In this document: in pieces, positions 1 through 7,249 of the stretch
How positions within the stretch are numbered: position 1 is the stretch's first letter
Layout of the letters: each line of letters opens with the position of its first letter
Source: an uncultured Verrucomicrobiota bacterium
Lineage (GTDB): Bacteria; Verrucomicrobiota; Verrucomicrobiia; Verrucomicrobiales; Verrucomicrobiaceae
Assembly: GCA_903848465.1 (NCBI GenBank)
Contig: CAINGK010000184.1
Location: 1-64,000 of the forward strand
DNA length: 64,000 nt
Reading direction: 5' to 3'
Program-made: the position numbers and the translations under genes
Notes under the pieces: generated by a model
The model's input: only the letters and a program-made list of their open reading frames with translations
What the model was told of the DNA's origin: nothing
Databases searched by the model: none

Positions 1-32
1 GGGTTTCTATTCCCATTGGACAGGTATGGTAC

Positions 33-306
33 AGGGTCATGGGGTCACAACCTATATATAGGTTGTGACCCCGTGACCCTAATAGGGTCAGGGTCAAACT
101 GGGGTCAATGACCCCGATTTGACCCTGACCCCAGACCATCCACGCGGAGATCACTTCCGCGAAAATGCCGCCTCATTTTCTCCATTGGAAGCAGGAAGAC
201 GCACCGCATGGCAGACCGCCCTCCGAGCCGCCCCTCGGCGTCGAGCCAGGGTCAGGGTCACGCAGGGTCAAACCAGGGTCATTGGCCCTGTTGACCCTGA
301 ACCCAC
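33..306. repeat. Array of GGGTCA/TGACCC words with a 48-bp palindrome
   Basis: The hexamer GGGTCA or its complement occurs about fifteen times in two clusters (33-131 and 248-300), in direct and inverted order. The core at 41-72 is a perfect 32-bp palindrome: two 12-base arms around an 8-base TATATATA centre. It extends to 33-80 with a single mismatch (40/73). A second inverted pair lies at 83-126. Between the clusters, CGCGGA/TCCGCG arms form a small hairpin (143-161). Open frames across it are repeat-driven and look non-coding. It could be an array of regulator sites or a structured repeat family; the sequence alone does not decide. Confidence 0.75.
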
Positions 307-372
307 CCCAGAAATGAACCCGGCGGGCTAGGGCTCGCGGCTAGAGATGCCGCCAACGTTATCGCCTTCGTC

Positions 373-516
373 TCAGGAAGCCCGGAGGGCTGGCACAAAC
401 GATGCAGCGAGCACCAAAGAACGCGACAGCGTCTTGAAAGCTGCGGCAGACAGCCCCCAATTCACTCCCGCCGCCAGCCCGCAGAGCAGCACCCACAGCA
501 GGCCCTCGCGGCTCAT
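373..516 (-). CDS. Possible small hydrophobic protein (47 aa)
   Basis: A 47-codon frame starts MSREGLLWVLLCGLAAG, continues with a second hydrophobic stretch and ends in a TGA. An AAGGCGG sequence 5 bases before the ATG is a reasonable ribosome-binding site, better than most genes in this window have. The composition fits a one- or two-segment membrane peptide. I recognise no family, and a frame this short can arise by chance, so this is a weak call. The rest of 517-909 holds nothing I can support. Confidence 0.3.
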   Translation of the reverse strand: MSREGLLWVLLCGLAAGVNWGLSAAAFKTLSRSLVLAASFVPALRAS

Positions 517-909
517 CTTGACCGCCTTAAACGAGCCCCGCCACACCAATAAGACAATACAGCCCTACCCACCACGATGCGCGTACGGCCAATTAAACAC
601 GCTTTAAACGCATGCCAGCAACAGGGTATAAACCACCCCCCTCCAAATGAACTCAGGGGATGTACGGCAGTCTAGCCCCCATGTTTGTGCATTCCATCCG
701 TTGCCATTTCCTACCACTGAATGCAACACGCGAAAAAGTTTCTCCCACCGCGCACGATGGTCTCACACATCGGGTGTTGACGGAGCGCTCCCCTGTTCCG
801 CAGGATCAGGGCTACTTTGAGGCCGCTTCTTCACGGTTTCCATGGTTGACGTGTCTAGCACGGGAAACTGGAAACCGCGTTGAGAGCCCTCCGCTCGTGG
901 ACGGGGTCT

Positions 910-1554
910 TCACTCCATGAACTTGTGCGAGCCGTCGCAGGCGGGGAGCTTTTTGGAGTGGCCGCAGATGCAGTCATGGATTCCCTTGCCGGCAAGAATG
1001 CGTGGTTTGCATTTTTCGATGCGGTCGTCGCGGGTGGCGGATTGTTTGGCGGCGTTGAAGTGGAGGAGGTAGGCGCGCTGGCGGCCGGGTGTGAGGGCGG
1101 CGAAGGCTTCGTCCAGCGCGGGGTTTTTGTTGAGCTTTTGTTGGAGTTCTTCCGGGATGGGCTCGGGGGTGGTTTTGAAGACGGGTTTCACTCCGGCTTT
1201 TTCGGTCGCGATGGCTTCTTCCAAGTAGGCGTGCAGGACGGGCTTCAGGTCTGTGACGGCGCGGACGCTGGTAAAGGGGATGAGGCGCATGGCCTGGCTG
1301 TGTTCGCCGGGTTTTTTGAGGATGCCGTGGGGGTCTTTGAGCACGGAGCCCTGGCAGAAACTGAGTGAGCAGTAGTCCTTGAAGCCTTGGAGGAGAATGA
1401 TGTTGCTGCCCTCAAAGGTGTAGCAGGGATGGTCCCATTTGAAGTCTTCGGTGAGCTCGGTGTCGAGGAGGATGCGGCGCAGGGCCTTGAACTCGGGCTG
1501 CCACTTTTTGGCGTTGGCGATGAAATCATCTACCTTGGGATTTTTGCGGTTCAT
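910..1554 (-). CDS. YdeI/DUF1801-type protein with C-terminal CDGSH iron-sulfur motif
   Basis: 214 residues. The N-terminal 120 residues resemble the DUF1801/YdhG-like fold found in YdeI proteins (DDFIANAKKWQPEFKALR, then a WDHPCYTF segment). Residues 140-190 resemble the OmdA/YdeI C-terminal helices (LDEAFAALTPGRQRAYL). The last 20 residues hold CICGHSKKLPACDGSH, which fits the CDGSH consensus C-x-C-x2-S-x3-P-x-C-D-G-S-H exactly, with C195, C197, C206 and H210 as the 3Cys-1His ligands of a [2Fe-2S] cluster. Family knowledge links YdeI to stress and peptide resistance, but its biochemistry is poorly defined. The cluster tail suggests redox sensing or electron transfer (inference). It has no operon partner and no obvious Shine-Dalgarno site. 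Confidence 0.8.
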   Translation of the reverse strand: MNRKNPKVDDFIANAKKWQPEFKALRRILLDTELTEDFKWDHPCYTFEGSNIILLQGFKDYCSLSFCQGSVLKDPHGILKKPGEHSQAMRLIPFTSVRAVTDLKPVLHAYLEEAIATEKAGVKPVFKTTPEPIPEELQQKLNKNPALDEAFAALTPGRQRAYLLHFNAAKQSATRDDRIEKCKPRILAGKGIHDCICGHSKKLPACDGSHKFME

Positions 1555-1633
1555 GGAGGGATGAAGCGGAATGAAGCGAGGTGATGTAGGTCTGCCATTG
1601 ATTCGTGTGGCGGCAATGCAGGAATGGCAAACT

Positions 1634-1745
1634 GAGGACGTTCGGTTTGCCGCAGAGAGGCAAAGGGGCAGAGGTGGCAGAGATTGAATTCAGTCTCTGC
1701 ATCCTTTACCTCTCCGCTCCTTTGCGGCCAACCGAACGTTCCAGC
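1634..1745. repeat. Long imperfect inverted repeat (about 54-base arms)
   Basis: The left arm begins GGACGTTCGGTTTGCCGC and the right arm ends GCGGCCAACCGAACGTTCC. The arms pair along most of 54 bases with a few mismatches and almost no loop, centred near GAATTC at 1688. Read as RNA it would be a very long hairpin. It lies between two genes and encodes nothing evident. It resembles a dispersed hairpin or MITE-like repeat, but no other copy is visible in this window. Confidence 0.6.
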
Positions 1746-1795
1746 GACTTGATAACGGCCTGCACTGGCACGCAGGGATTAGGATGCGCGAGTGG

Positions 1796-1959
1796 TAAGT
1801 ACGATGAGCACTCTTGCCCGTCGAGACCCAGCGCACCGCTATCATCCACCATTCGCAATCTAGCATGCCGCGCCGCAGGCTGATTGCCAGCGGCAGGCGG
1901 TTTGAGGGTAGGCGCTTGCGGGAGCGCTGGCCGACGGGCAGGAGTGCCCATCGCACTTA
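1796..1959. repeat. 164-bp element with 28-bp imperfect terminal inverted repeats
   Basis: The arms at 1796-1823 and 1932-1959 match at 25 of 28 positions as reverse complements (TAAGTACGATGAGCACTC against TAAGTGCGATGGGCACTC). Inside them CCAGCGC/GCGCTGG extends the pairing. The right arm ends four bases from the stop codon of the esterase gene at 1964. It could be that gene's transcript-end structure, a MITE, or both. No transposase is encoded. Confidence 0.55.
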
Positions 1960-1963
1960 GGCG

Positions 1964-4135
1964 TCATTTTTTCTTGGGCGCTTCTTCTTTCTTCTTCGGC
2001 TCTTCCGTCACCTCTTCGGGCTTCACGGGCACACGCACCTGGAACTGCGTTTCTTTGCCGAGGTTCTTGGTCACGGTGGCGGGGTAGTCCCAGGCGGGTT
2101 TGTCGGCGGAGTAGATGACGACGCGGCTGCGCATGGCGGCCATGGCGGTGGCCTGGGGGATGTCGAGGTATTTGAGGACGTTGAGCAGCGCTGGGCCGGG
2201 CGCTTTGGGATCGCCGGTGACGGTGCCGTTGTGGGTGAGAGGCATGTCGTGGAGGTCGAGGCGTTTGACCTTGTCTTCAAACAGGGAGGCGTAGAGCGCA
2301 TCCACCGCCATGTCGCGGTGAGCCTGCAGCCAGAGCGGGGTTTCTTCAAAGCCAGGGATGGCGCGAAAGGTCTGGATGGTGCGGCGGATGTCCCACACGC
2401 GCATGCCATCGAGCGTCTGGCCCAGGAGGTAGAAGCGGCGCAGGCGCTGCGTTTGCGCCTTCTCGCTGCCAGTCCAGGCGGTGGGGCCGATGCCTCGCGG
2501 GCAGATGTAGGCCATGCCCCATTTGAAACTGGTGAACATCTTCTTCTCCTGCTCAAAGGCGGCGTCATCCTTCGGCGAGCCGGGGAAGACTTCGATGAGC
2601 TTGCCAAAGCGGGAGTGGTAGGCGGCGCAGAATTCATCCCAACCGGCTTCATCGAGCACGTTGAGCGCGACGAGTTGGAGATCCTCCGCGCGCAGGCCAT
2701 CGCGATGCACCACATAGAGCCGCAGGCGGTAGGGGGACTGGCTGTCGAAATCATACGCGGTCATGCGGATGCCATCGACCTCAGCGCTGTTTTCCTTCTG
2801 CGGATTAACGGAGGCGATGTCCTTGGGCCAGCCGTTGAAGACTTTGTCCTTGAGGTCCTGCATCCAGGTGTCGCTTTGTTTGGACCAATCCGCAGCATTG
2901 GTGGCGGGCGCGGGGGCTTTGGCCATGGGTACGAAGGTCTCATCGGCCTTGGTATTGATCTCGTCTTTCGGCAACTCGGTGAAGACGCGCAGGGAGGCAG
3001 GCTCGATGCTCTTCTTGGCACCTTCATCCAGCACCGCCATGGGGTCAGCCCCTTTGAGGTGGCGCTCGAACCAGTGAAATGCGCCGATGTTCAGCGGCTG
3101 CAGATCTTTGTGCGGACCTTCGGCCACCTGGAGGCCGAGGTTGGCCTCTTTGCCGAGCAGGGTGTAGAGCCTGCGCACGTCCTGGTAGATGCGAAAGACG
3201 CCGTCGATGGGGAAGATGGTGTCTTTGTCCGTGTTGACGATGAGCAGCGGGCGCGGTGCGGCCAGCGCGACCATGCGCTCAAAATTCCAGCGGTAGGTGT
3301 TCACGAAGAACATGCAGTCGCAGTGGCCTTCGACGCAGCCGTCGATGACCTGATTGACCATGTCCGTAACGCCCGCCGTCGGTGCGCTGACTTTGATGCG
3401 CTCATCCAGCGCGGTGATCCACCAGGAGTAAGCGCCGCCACCGCTGCGGCCGGTGACGCCAAAGCGCGTCTTGTCCACCTCCTTGCGGGTTTCCAGGTAA
3501 TCGAGCGCACGGATGCAGCTCCAGGCCTCCAGCCCGGCGGGCGTATAACCGCGCGAGAACCACCACCAGCGGCCTTTGCTGTAGGTGCCGTGGTGCTCGC
3601 CCCGGATCTCGCCGAGCTGCACGGTGTCGAGGATGAGGCAGGCGTAGCCATGGCGGGCAAACCACACGCCGTGGTGCTCATAGCCCGCTTTGTTGCCCAT
3701 GCTAACGCCGTCCTTCACCACGTTGGCATGGCCGCAGACGTACAGGATGGTGGGCAGCGGTTTCTCCACCTTGGCAGGCAGGTAGAGATTGGCCGTGACG
3801 TAGAGTCCCGGCATGGACTGGAAGTGCAGCTTTTCCACCACGTAGCCGTCGCCCTTGAGCTCGCCAGTCTTGGTGGCCTGGAGCGGCGTTTTTTCCGGCA
3901 GAGGGTCCAGGCCCATCATCTCAAACAACTCGCGGCGGTATTCCGGTGCCTTGGCCTCCCAGTCAGCGGCGGTTTGGATCTGCGCGAGACCGTTCTCTGC
4001 CGTGATCTCGCGCGCCTGCTCGGCCAGGTAGCGGTCCAGGAGCTTGTTTCCCGGCGTATCCGGCGTCTTTTCAGGGTAAGGCGAGGCTGCAAACAGGAGG
4101 GACGGCAGCAGGCAGAGAAGCAGAGGAGTGCGCAT
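1964..4135 (-). CDS. Exported alpha/beta-hydrolase, acetyl-xylan-esterase type
   Basis: 723 residues. It begins with a signal peptide (MRTPLLLCLLPSLLFAAS). The first half is an alpha/beta-hydrolase of the acetyl-xylan esterase/dienelactone hydrolase group: ILYVCGHAN oxyanion region, nucleophile S231 in GRSGGG, likely acid D305 in NTDKD, and H342 in GPHKD. The W-rich YSKGRWWWFSRGY segment (186-197) probably lines the substrate site. The second half (about 390-700) is a domain I cannot name. The protein ends in a Lys/Glu-rich tail (KKKEEAPKKK). It probably removes acyl groups from plant polysaccharides outside the cytoplasmic membrane (inference from family and export). It is transcribed alone. 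Confidence 0.85.
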   Translation of the reverse strand: MRTPLLLCLLPSLLFAASPYPEKTPDTPGNKLLDRYLAEQAREITAENGLAQIQTAADWEAKAPEYRRELFEMMGLDPLPEKTPLQATKTGELKGDGYVVEKLHFQSMPGLYVTANLYLPAKVEKPLPTILYVCGHANVVKDGVSMGNKAGYEHHGVWFARHGYACLILDTVQLGEIRGEHHGTYSKGRWWWFSRGYTPAGLEAWSCIRALDYLETRKEVDKTRFGVTGRSGGGAYSWWITALDERIKVSAPTAGVTDMVNQVIDGCVEGHCDCMFFVNTYRWNFERMVALAAPRPLLIVNTDKDTIFPIDGVFRIYQDVRRLYTLLGKEANLGLQVAEGPHKDLQPLNIGAFHWFERHLKGADPMAVLDEGAKKSIEPASLRVFTELPKDEINTKADETFVPMAKAPAPATNAADWSKQSDTWMQDLKDKVFNGWPKDIASVNPQKENSAEVDGIRMTAYDFDSQSPYRLRLYVVHRDGLRAEDLQLVALNVLDEAGWDEFCAAYHSRFGKLIEVFPGSPKDDAAFEQEKKMFTSFKWGMAYICPRGIGPTAWTGSEKAQTQRLRRFYLLGQTLDGMRVWDIRRTIQTFRAIPGFEETPLWLQAHRDMAVDALYASLFEDKVKRLDLHDMPLTHNGTVTGDPKAPGPALLNVLKYLDIPQATAMAAMRSRVVIYSADKPAWDYPATVTKNLGKETQFQVRVPVKPEEVTEEPKKKEEAPKKK

Positions 4136-4278
4136 GAAATGGGATGACAGCCAAAACGCGCCCCAAAGGCAAGAGTGATCTTCTTTTGCGAGGAAGCGCA
4201 GGAAGTTGCAGAAAAACGTAAAACAGTGGTTGCATAAAACCTCAATCGTCTATATTCGCGCCCCTGTTTTCAGCACCT

Positions 4279-4363
4279 GCTCGGGTGGCGGAATTGGTAT
4301 ACGCGCAAGACTAAGGATCTTGTGCCGAAAGGCTTAAGGGTTCGAGTCCCTTCCCGAGCACCA
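4279..4363 (+). tRNA. tRNA-Leu (anticodon AAG)
   Basis: The acceptor stem GCTCGGG/CCCGAGC, D-loop AATTGGT, long variable arm (GCC-GAAA-GGC) and T arm AGGG-TTCGAGT-CCCT form a complete class II tRNA with an encoded CCA (4361-4363). The anticodon stem CAAGA/TCTTG encloses the loop CTAAGGA, placing AAG at 4313-4315. That is a leucine anticodon with A34, which would need deamination to inosine by a TadA-type enzyme to read CUC as well as CUU. The 3' end faces the large operon that starts 165 bases downstream. Confidence 0.95.
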
Positions 4364-4386
4364 CTGGAAAATCGTTTTCCAGGTGG
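4361..4386 (+). terminator. Hairpin after the tRNA
   Basis: TGGAAAA-TCG-TTTTCCA is a perfect 7-bp stem, extended outward by CCAC/GTGG with one bulge. It overlaps the encoded CCA. There is no U-run after it, so it may serve 3'-end processing or be a weak terminator. Confidence 0.45.
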
Positions 4387-4527
4387 TTGGTCCAGGTGTT
4401 GAATTAGGGTGATTGAAAGTCGGCTTCGTCTACAGGACAATCAGAAGTTTTGGCAGTTCCATCTCCGTTTGAATGATGATGGTGATTGATCAGCCAAGTC
4501 GATTGGGAGGAAGCTTCATCTCAACTG

Positions 4528-5448
4528 CTACAACGGGGCTGGAGATGTGCCTTTGGGACTGAAGGTGATGATGAAGTGTTCGGGATACACGTCGAAGCCG
4601 TAGTCCAGGCCGGCTTCAAGAATCAGAGCCTTGAGTGCACGGAAGGTTTCAAACGAGTCTGGAAAAACGTTGAGACTGATGTAGCCTCCCCAGCGTTTGT
4701 AGCTTGCCAGCAGCCTGCGCACGGCAGCCGCATCACTCAGGAGCATGCCTTCAGATTTTTTGGGGATGGCTTCGAAGTCTTCTTCCCCCTTCATGACACG
4801 GGTGAGGCCGGAGTACTTTTCTCCGGAAGAGTCGATCAGCGGATACAAAGCACCGTACTTCAAGATGATGTTCATGGCCGCCTTGGTGGTCTGCCGCTCT
4901 TTGGGAAAGCGCACATGCTCGACGTGTTTTTCATCCTCGGCGGTGATCTTGCTGCGGATGCTTTGGATTTGAGCCGCGAGATCCCCGGCTTTTTTTTCCG
5001 CTGCCTCTTTTCTGGCTTTAGCCTCAGCGACCCGCTGGTCCACGGCTTTGACCTCAGAGCGGATTTCGGTGATGTCTCCCACCGGATCTTTTGCGGTCCC
5101 GGGGGCTGGGTTCAGTGATGACGAATGCTGCTTCCGCAGTCGGTCCAGAGTGGCCTGCAAGTCGTTGCGTTCATGGATCAGCGTCTGCAACTTGTCCTGC
5201 CCGAGGTCTTTCATCTTTAGGTTTAACTTTTGGAGTCCTGCCAGTTCGCTTTTGGCAGCTTCTAACTTCTCCGCCAGCACCCTGCCCTGCATGCCTGACG
5301 TTCCGGTAGGATCGTCAGGCGTGGGAGTTTTATGGTTGCTCAGGAGCGCCAGCAGGCATGCAATAAAGACGAAGCCGCCAAAGACATCGCAAATGGTGTC
5401 AAGCAGCAGGTCGATGCTCTCCTCGGAGTGGGGACGCAGTTTTCTCAT
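4528..5448 (-). CDS. ExbD/MotB-like stator subunit, long coiled coil (paralogue 2)
   Basis: 306 residues. One N-terminal membrane segment (about 11-37, SIDLLLDTICDVFGGFVF) carries two acidic residues, D17 and D21, where ExbD/TolR/MotB proteins carry the proton-binding aspartate. A coiled coil follows (about 60-180) and then a small C-terminal domain ending in GFDVYPEHF. The neighbouring 280-aa protein has the same order and the same ending (GYDLIPEHI), so the two are paralogous partners. It is the last gene of the eight-gene operon, 6 bases after the preceding gene. By analogy with ExbB/ExbD and MotA/MotB it should anchor in the inner membrane next to the proton channel and transmit torque or pulling force to the periplasm. 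Its target is unknown. Confidence 0.65.
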   Translation of the reverse strand: MRKLRPHSEESIDLLLDTICDVFGGFVFIACLLALLSNHKTPTPDDPTGTSGMQGRVLAEKLEAAKSELAGLQKLNLKMKDLGQDKLQTLIHERNDLQATLDRLRKQHSSSLNPAPGTAKDPVGDITEIRSEVKAVDQRVAEAKARKEAAEKKAGDLAAQIQSIRSKITAEDEKHVEHVRFPKERQTTKAAMNIILKYGALYPLIDSSGEKYSGLTRVMKGEEDFEAIPKKSEGMLLSDAAAVRRLLASYKRWGGYISLNVFPDSFETFRALKALILEAGLDYGFDVYPEHFIITFSPKGTSPAPL

Positions 5449-5454
5449 CTTAGT

Positions 5455-6297
5455 TTACGGAGGTGCTCCAGCGGTCTCCAACTGGATGTGTTCAGGGATG
5501 AGGTCGTAGCCAATTTCATAACCTGCGCCCCGAGTGCGTTTGGTAATCTCGGCGAACTGTAAGGAGCCTGAGGGTTTGAAGTAAATTACGATGTAATTCC
5601 GCGTCGATGGAAAAGCGGTCAGTGTCTGCATCAGATCCTCCAGCGAGGAAGCCGACTGCGCCTTGGAGCCGTCAAACGCCTGGATGTGAAAGCCGGACTT
5701 TGAGACCATCACCAGCACCGGGTCTTTGTTAGTGGTGCTCTTTTCTGGAATAAGCAGCAGCACATTCTGCCGGTCATAGCTCTGCTGGAGTTGGCTTTGA
5801 ACTTTTTTGACTTCGCTTTCCAAGGCTGTCAGCTTGGACTCTGCCTCAGCTGCCTTTCTAGTGGTGTCAGGGAGCAGTTTTTTGAGCGATTCAAGGGTGG
5901 TCAGATACTTCTGCTTTTCGATGCGCAGCTCCCGCTCAAGGCGCGATTCGCCAGCGGCGGCTTTGGCGGGATCTGACTGGGAGTTTGGAACGAGCCGCTC
6001 AATGGAACTCTTCAGCTCGGCAATCATGCGTGTCACCGTTTCCTCATTTTCATGCGGACTGAGTTCGGCCATGGCTGCTCCAGGTTTGAGCTTGGCGATC
6101 TCCGCGAGGGTTTCCTGCAGGGTGACGGTCAATACCGGATGAGGATCCGTACTGCTGCTGGCGCTGATGACTTCGTCGATGTTAAGCGCCAGGAAAATGG
6201 TGATGATGATGAGAAAGCCGAGGGTGGCCGTGATCACGTCCTGAAACGCGAAGAAACTCACGGCGCTGCCATAGGATTTTTTGAACCGGCCTTTCAT
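5455..6297 (-). CDS. ExbD/MotB-like stator subunit, coiled coil (paralogue 1)
   Basis: 280 residues. The N-terminal membrane segment (12-39) reads FFAFQDVITATLGFLIII. D20 sits as the conserved proton-carrying aspartate does in MotB (ADFMTAMMAFF) and TolR. A coiled coil spans about 60-190 and a compact C-terminal domain about 195-275 (LLLIPEKSTT to PEHIQLE). It lies 11 bases after the MotA/TolQ/ExbB gene, the order expected of a channel and its partner. Having two different ExbD-like proteins beside one channel suggests a heteromeric stator rod. No OmpA-type peptidoglycan-binding domain is visible, so it is closer to ExbD than to MotB. Confidence 0.7.
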   Translation of the reverse strand: MKGRFKKSYGSAVSFFAFQDVITATLGFLIIITIFLALNIDEVISASSSTDPHPVLTVTLQETLAEIAKLKPGAAMAELSPHENEETVTRMIAELKSSIERLVPNSQSDPAKAAAGESRLERELRIEKQKYLTTLESLKKLLPDTTRKAAEAESKLTALESEVKKVQSQLQQSYDRQNVLLLIPEKSTTNKDPVLVMVSKSGFHIQAFDGSKAQSASSLEDLMQTLTAFPSTRNYIVIYFKPSGSLQFAEITKRTRGAGYEIGYDLIPEHIQLETAGAPP

Positions 6298-6308
6298 TCA
6301 GGTGTTGT

Positions 6309-7211
6309 TCAGTTTGCCTGCAAACGAAGTTTTCCCGCGACCTGCCTGCTGCACACTTCATTGCAGTTGTCCAAAAACTGAGATTCAAGAGACTGCATGA
6401 CACTGACGAGCAACTGCAGAATGAACGCACATACCAGGGCGACGAGGGTAGTCTCAAATCCCGTGGCGAGACCTCCCGTGACCGATGTCAGCGAGGCGCG
6501 AATGGCCGTCAAGTCACCCCCGGCCTGCAGGGTGCCAGTGAATGCGGCGATGGCCTGGCTCAGCCCCAGGGCGGTGCCGATGAAGCCGAGGACTGGAATG
6601 CACCACATGAAGCCTTGAATGATTCCATAGCTGGAGGCGATCTGGGCTTCGTCGTTTTCTGCCTGCACCTTCAGGATGGCGGCCACATCGGCGGTGTAGC
6701 CAATATTGTGCAGATTGGCAAGAGCGAGGTCGATCCGGTTGAAGAGCACGAAGTGGTGGGGATTGTCCACCAGCATGCTTATGCGGTCCAGCACCTCACG
6801 GGCCGTCGCGGAGGTCAGCACAAATTCAGGCTCCTGGGGCATGATGGTCAGACCGAAGACCTTTTGCTGGAAGACCAGCTTGCGCCATTTCAGCAGCAGC
6901 AGGGTCAGCGCCCAAAAGAAGAGGAGCATCGTGGGATAGGGGCAGGGGCCGCGCTGAAGAAACATGGCGGCAAACCACTGCGTCTGCGGCCACTTTTGCT
7001 GCACGAGGATGACTGCGGTGTAAAAAGCGGCGGTCAGCAGCAGGGCGATGATCAGCGCCAAAAGATTGCTCGGACTGGTGAAGCGCCCGCCACGAAACCC
7101 CAGCTTGCGCTCGATGTCTGAGCGCGACCAGTCGAGTGCTTTTTGCGGGTTCTGAAAGGGGTTTCCGGAGATGGGGGCCGGGCTTGCTGGCGTGACCTGG
7201 GGGGTGCTCAT
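6309..7211 (-). CDS. MotA/TolQ/ExbB-family proton channel
   Basis: 300 residues with four membrane segments (about 48-70, 93-109, 197-217, 250-271). The last two carry the family signature: IPVLGFIGTALGLSQAI (205-221), then LTSVTGGLATGFETTLVAL (241-259). These form the proton path in ExbB, TolQ and MotA. The roughly 85-residue cytoplasmic loop between segments 2 and 3 is ordinary for the family. There is no long cytoplasmic tail of the kind described for ZorA of the Zorya defence system. Its position before two ExbD-like genes supports a stator role: it would convert proton motive force into movement of the partner proteins. The function of the whole machine is not known. Confidence 0.88.
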   Translation of the reverse strand: MSTPQVTPASPAPISGNPFQNPQKALDWSRSDIERKLGFRGGRFTSPSNLLALIIALLLTAAFYTAVILVQQKWPQTQWFAAMFLQRGPCPYPTMLLFFWALTLLLLKWRKLVFQQKVFGLTIMPQEPEFVLTSATAREVLDRISMLVDNPHHFVLFNRIDLALANLHNIGYTADVAAILKVQAENDEAQIASSYGIIQGFMWCIPVLGFIGTALGLSQAIAAFTGTLQAGGDLTAIRASLTSVTGGLATGFETTLVALVCAFILQLLVSVMQSLESQFLDNCNEVCSRQVAGKLRLQAN

Positions 7212-7249
7212 GGATCTGGGTTGGTTTTAGGGCATGCAGGCTGCCGCGA

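Noticed and set aside
119..331. A 70-codon open frame over the GGGTCA array
   Set aside because: Its translation follows the repeat and shows no domain or usable start signal.
1605..1956. Short open frames in the gap between the YdeI-type and esterase genes
   Set aside because: They run through the inverted repeats in several frames on both strands, as palindromic DNA does, and lack any family similarity.
2231..4147. A 638-codon open frame antisense to the esterase
   Set aside because: The esterase strand has a signal peptide, catalytic motifs and family similarity. The antisense frame is a by-product of high GC content.
6309..7211. Zorya defence system (ZorA/ZorB)
   Set aside because: The channel lacks the long cytoplasmic tail of ZorA, the partner lacks an OmpA-type domain, and no ZorC, ZorD or ZorE homologue is next to it. 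Only a general analogy remains.
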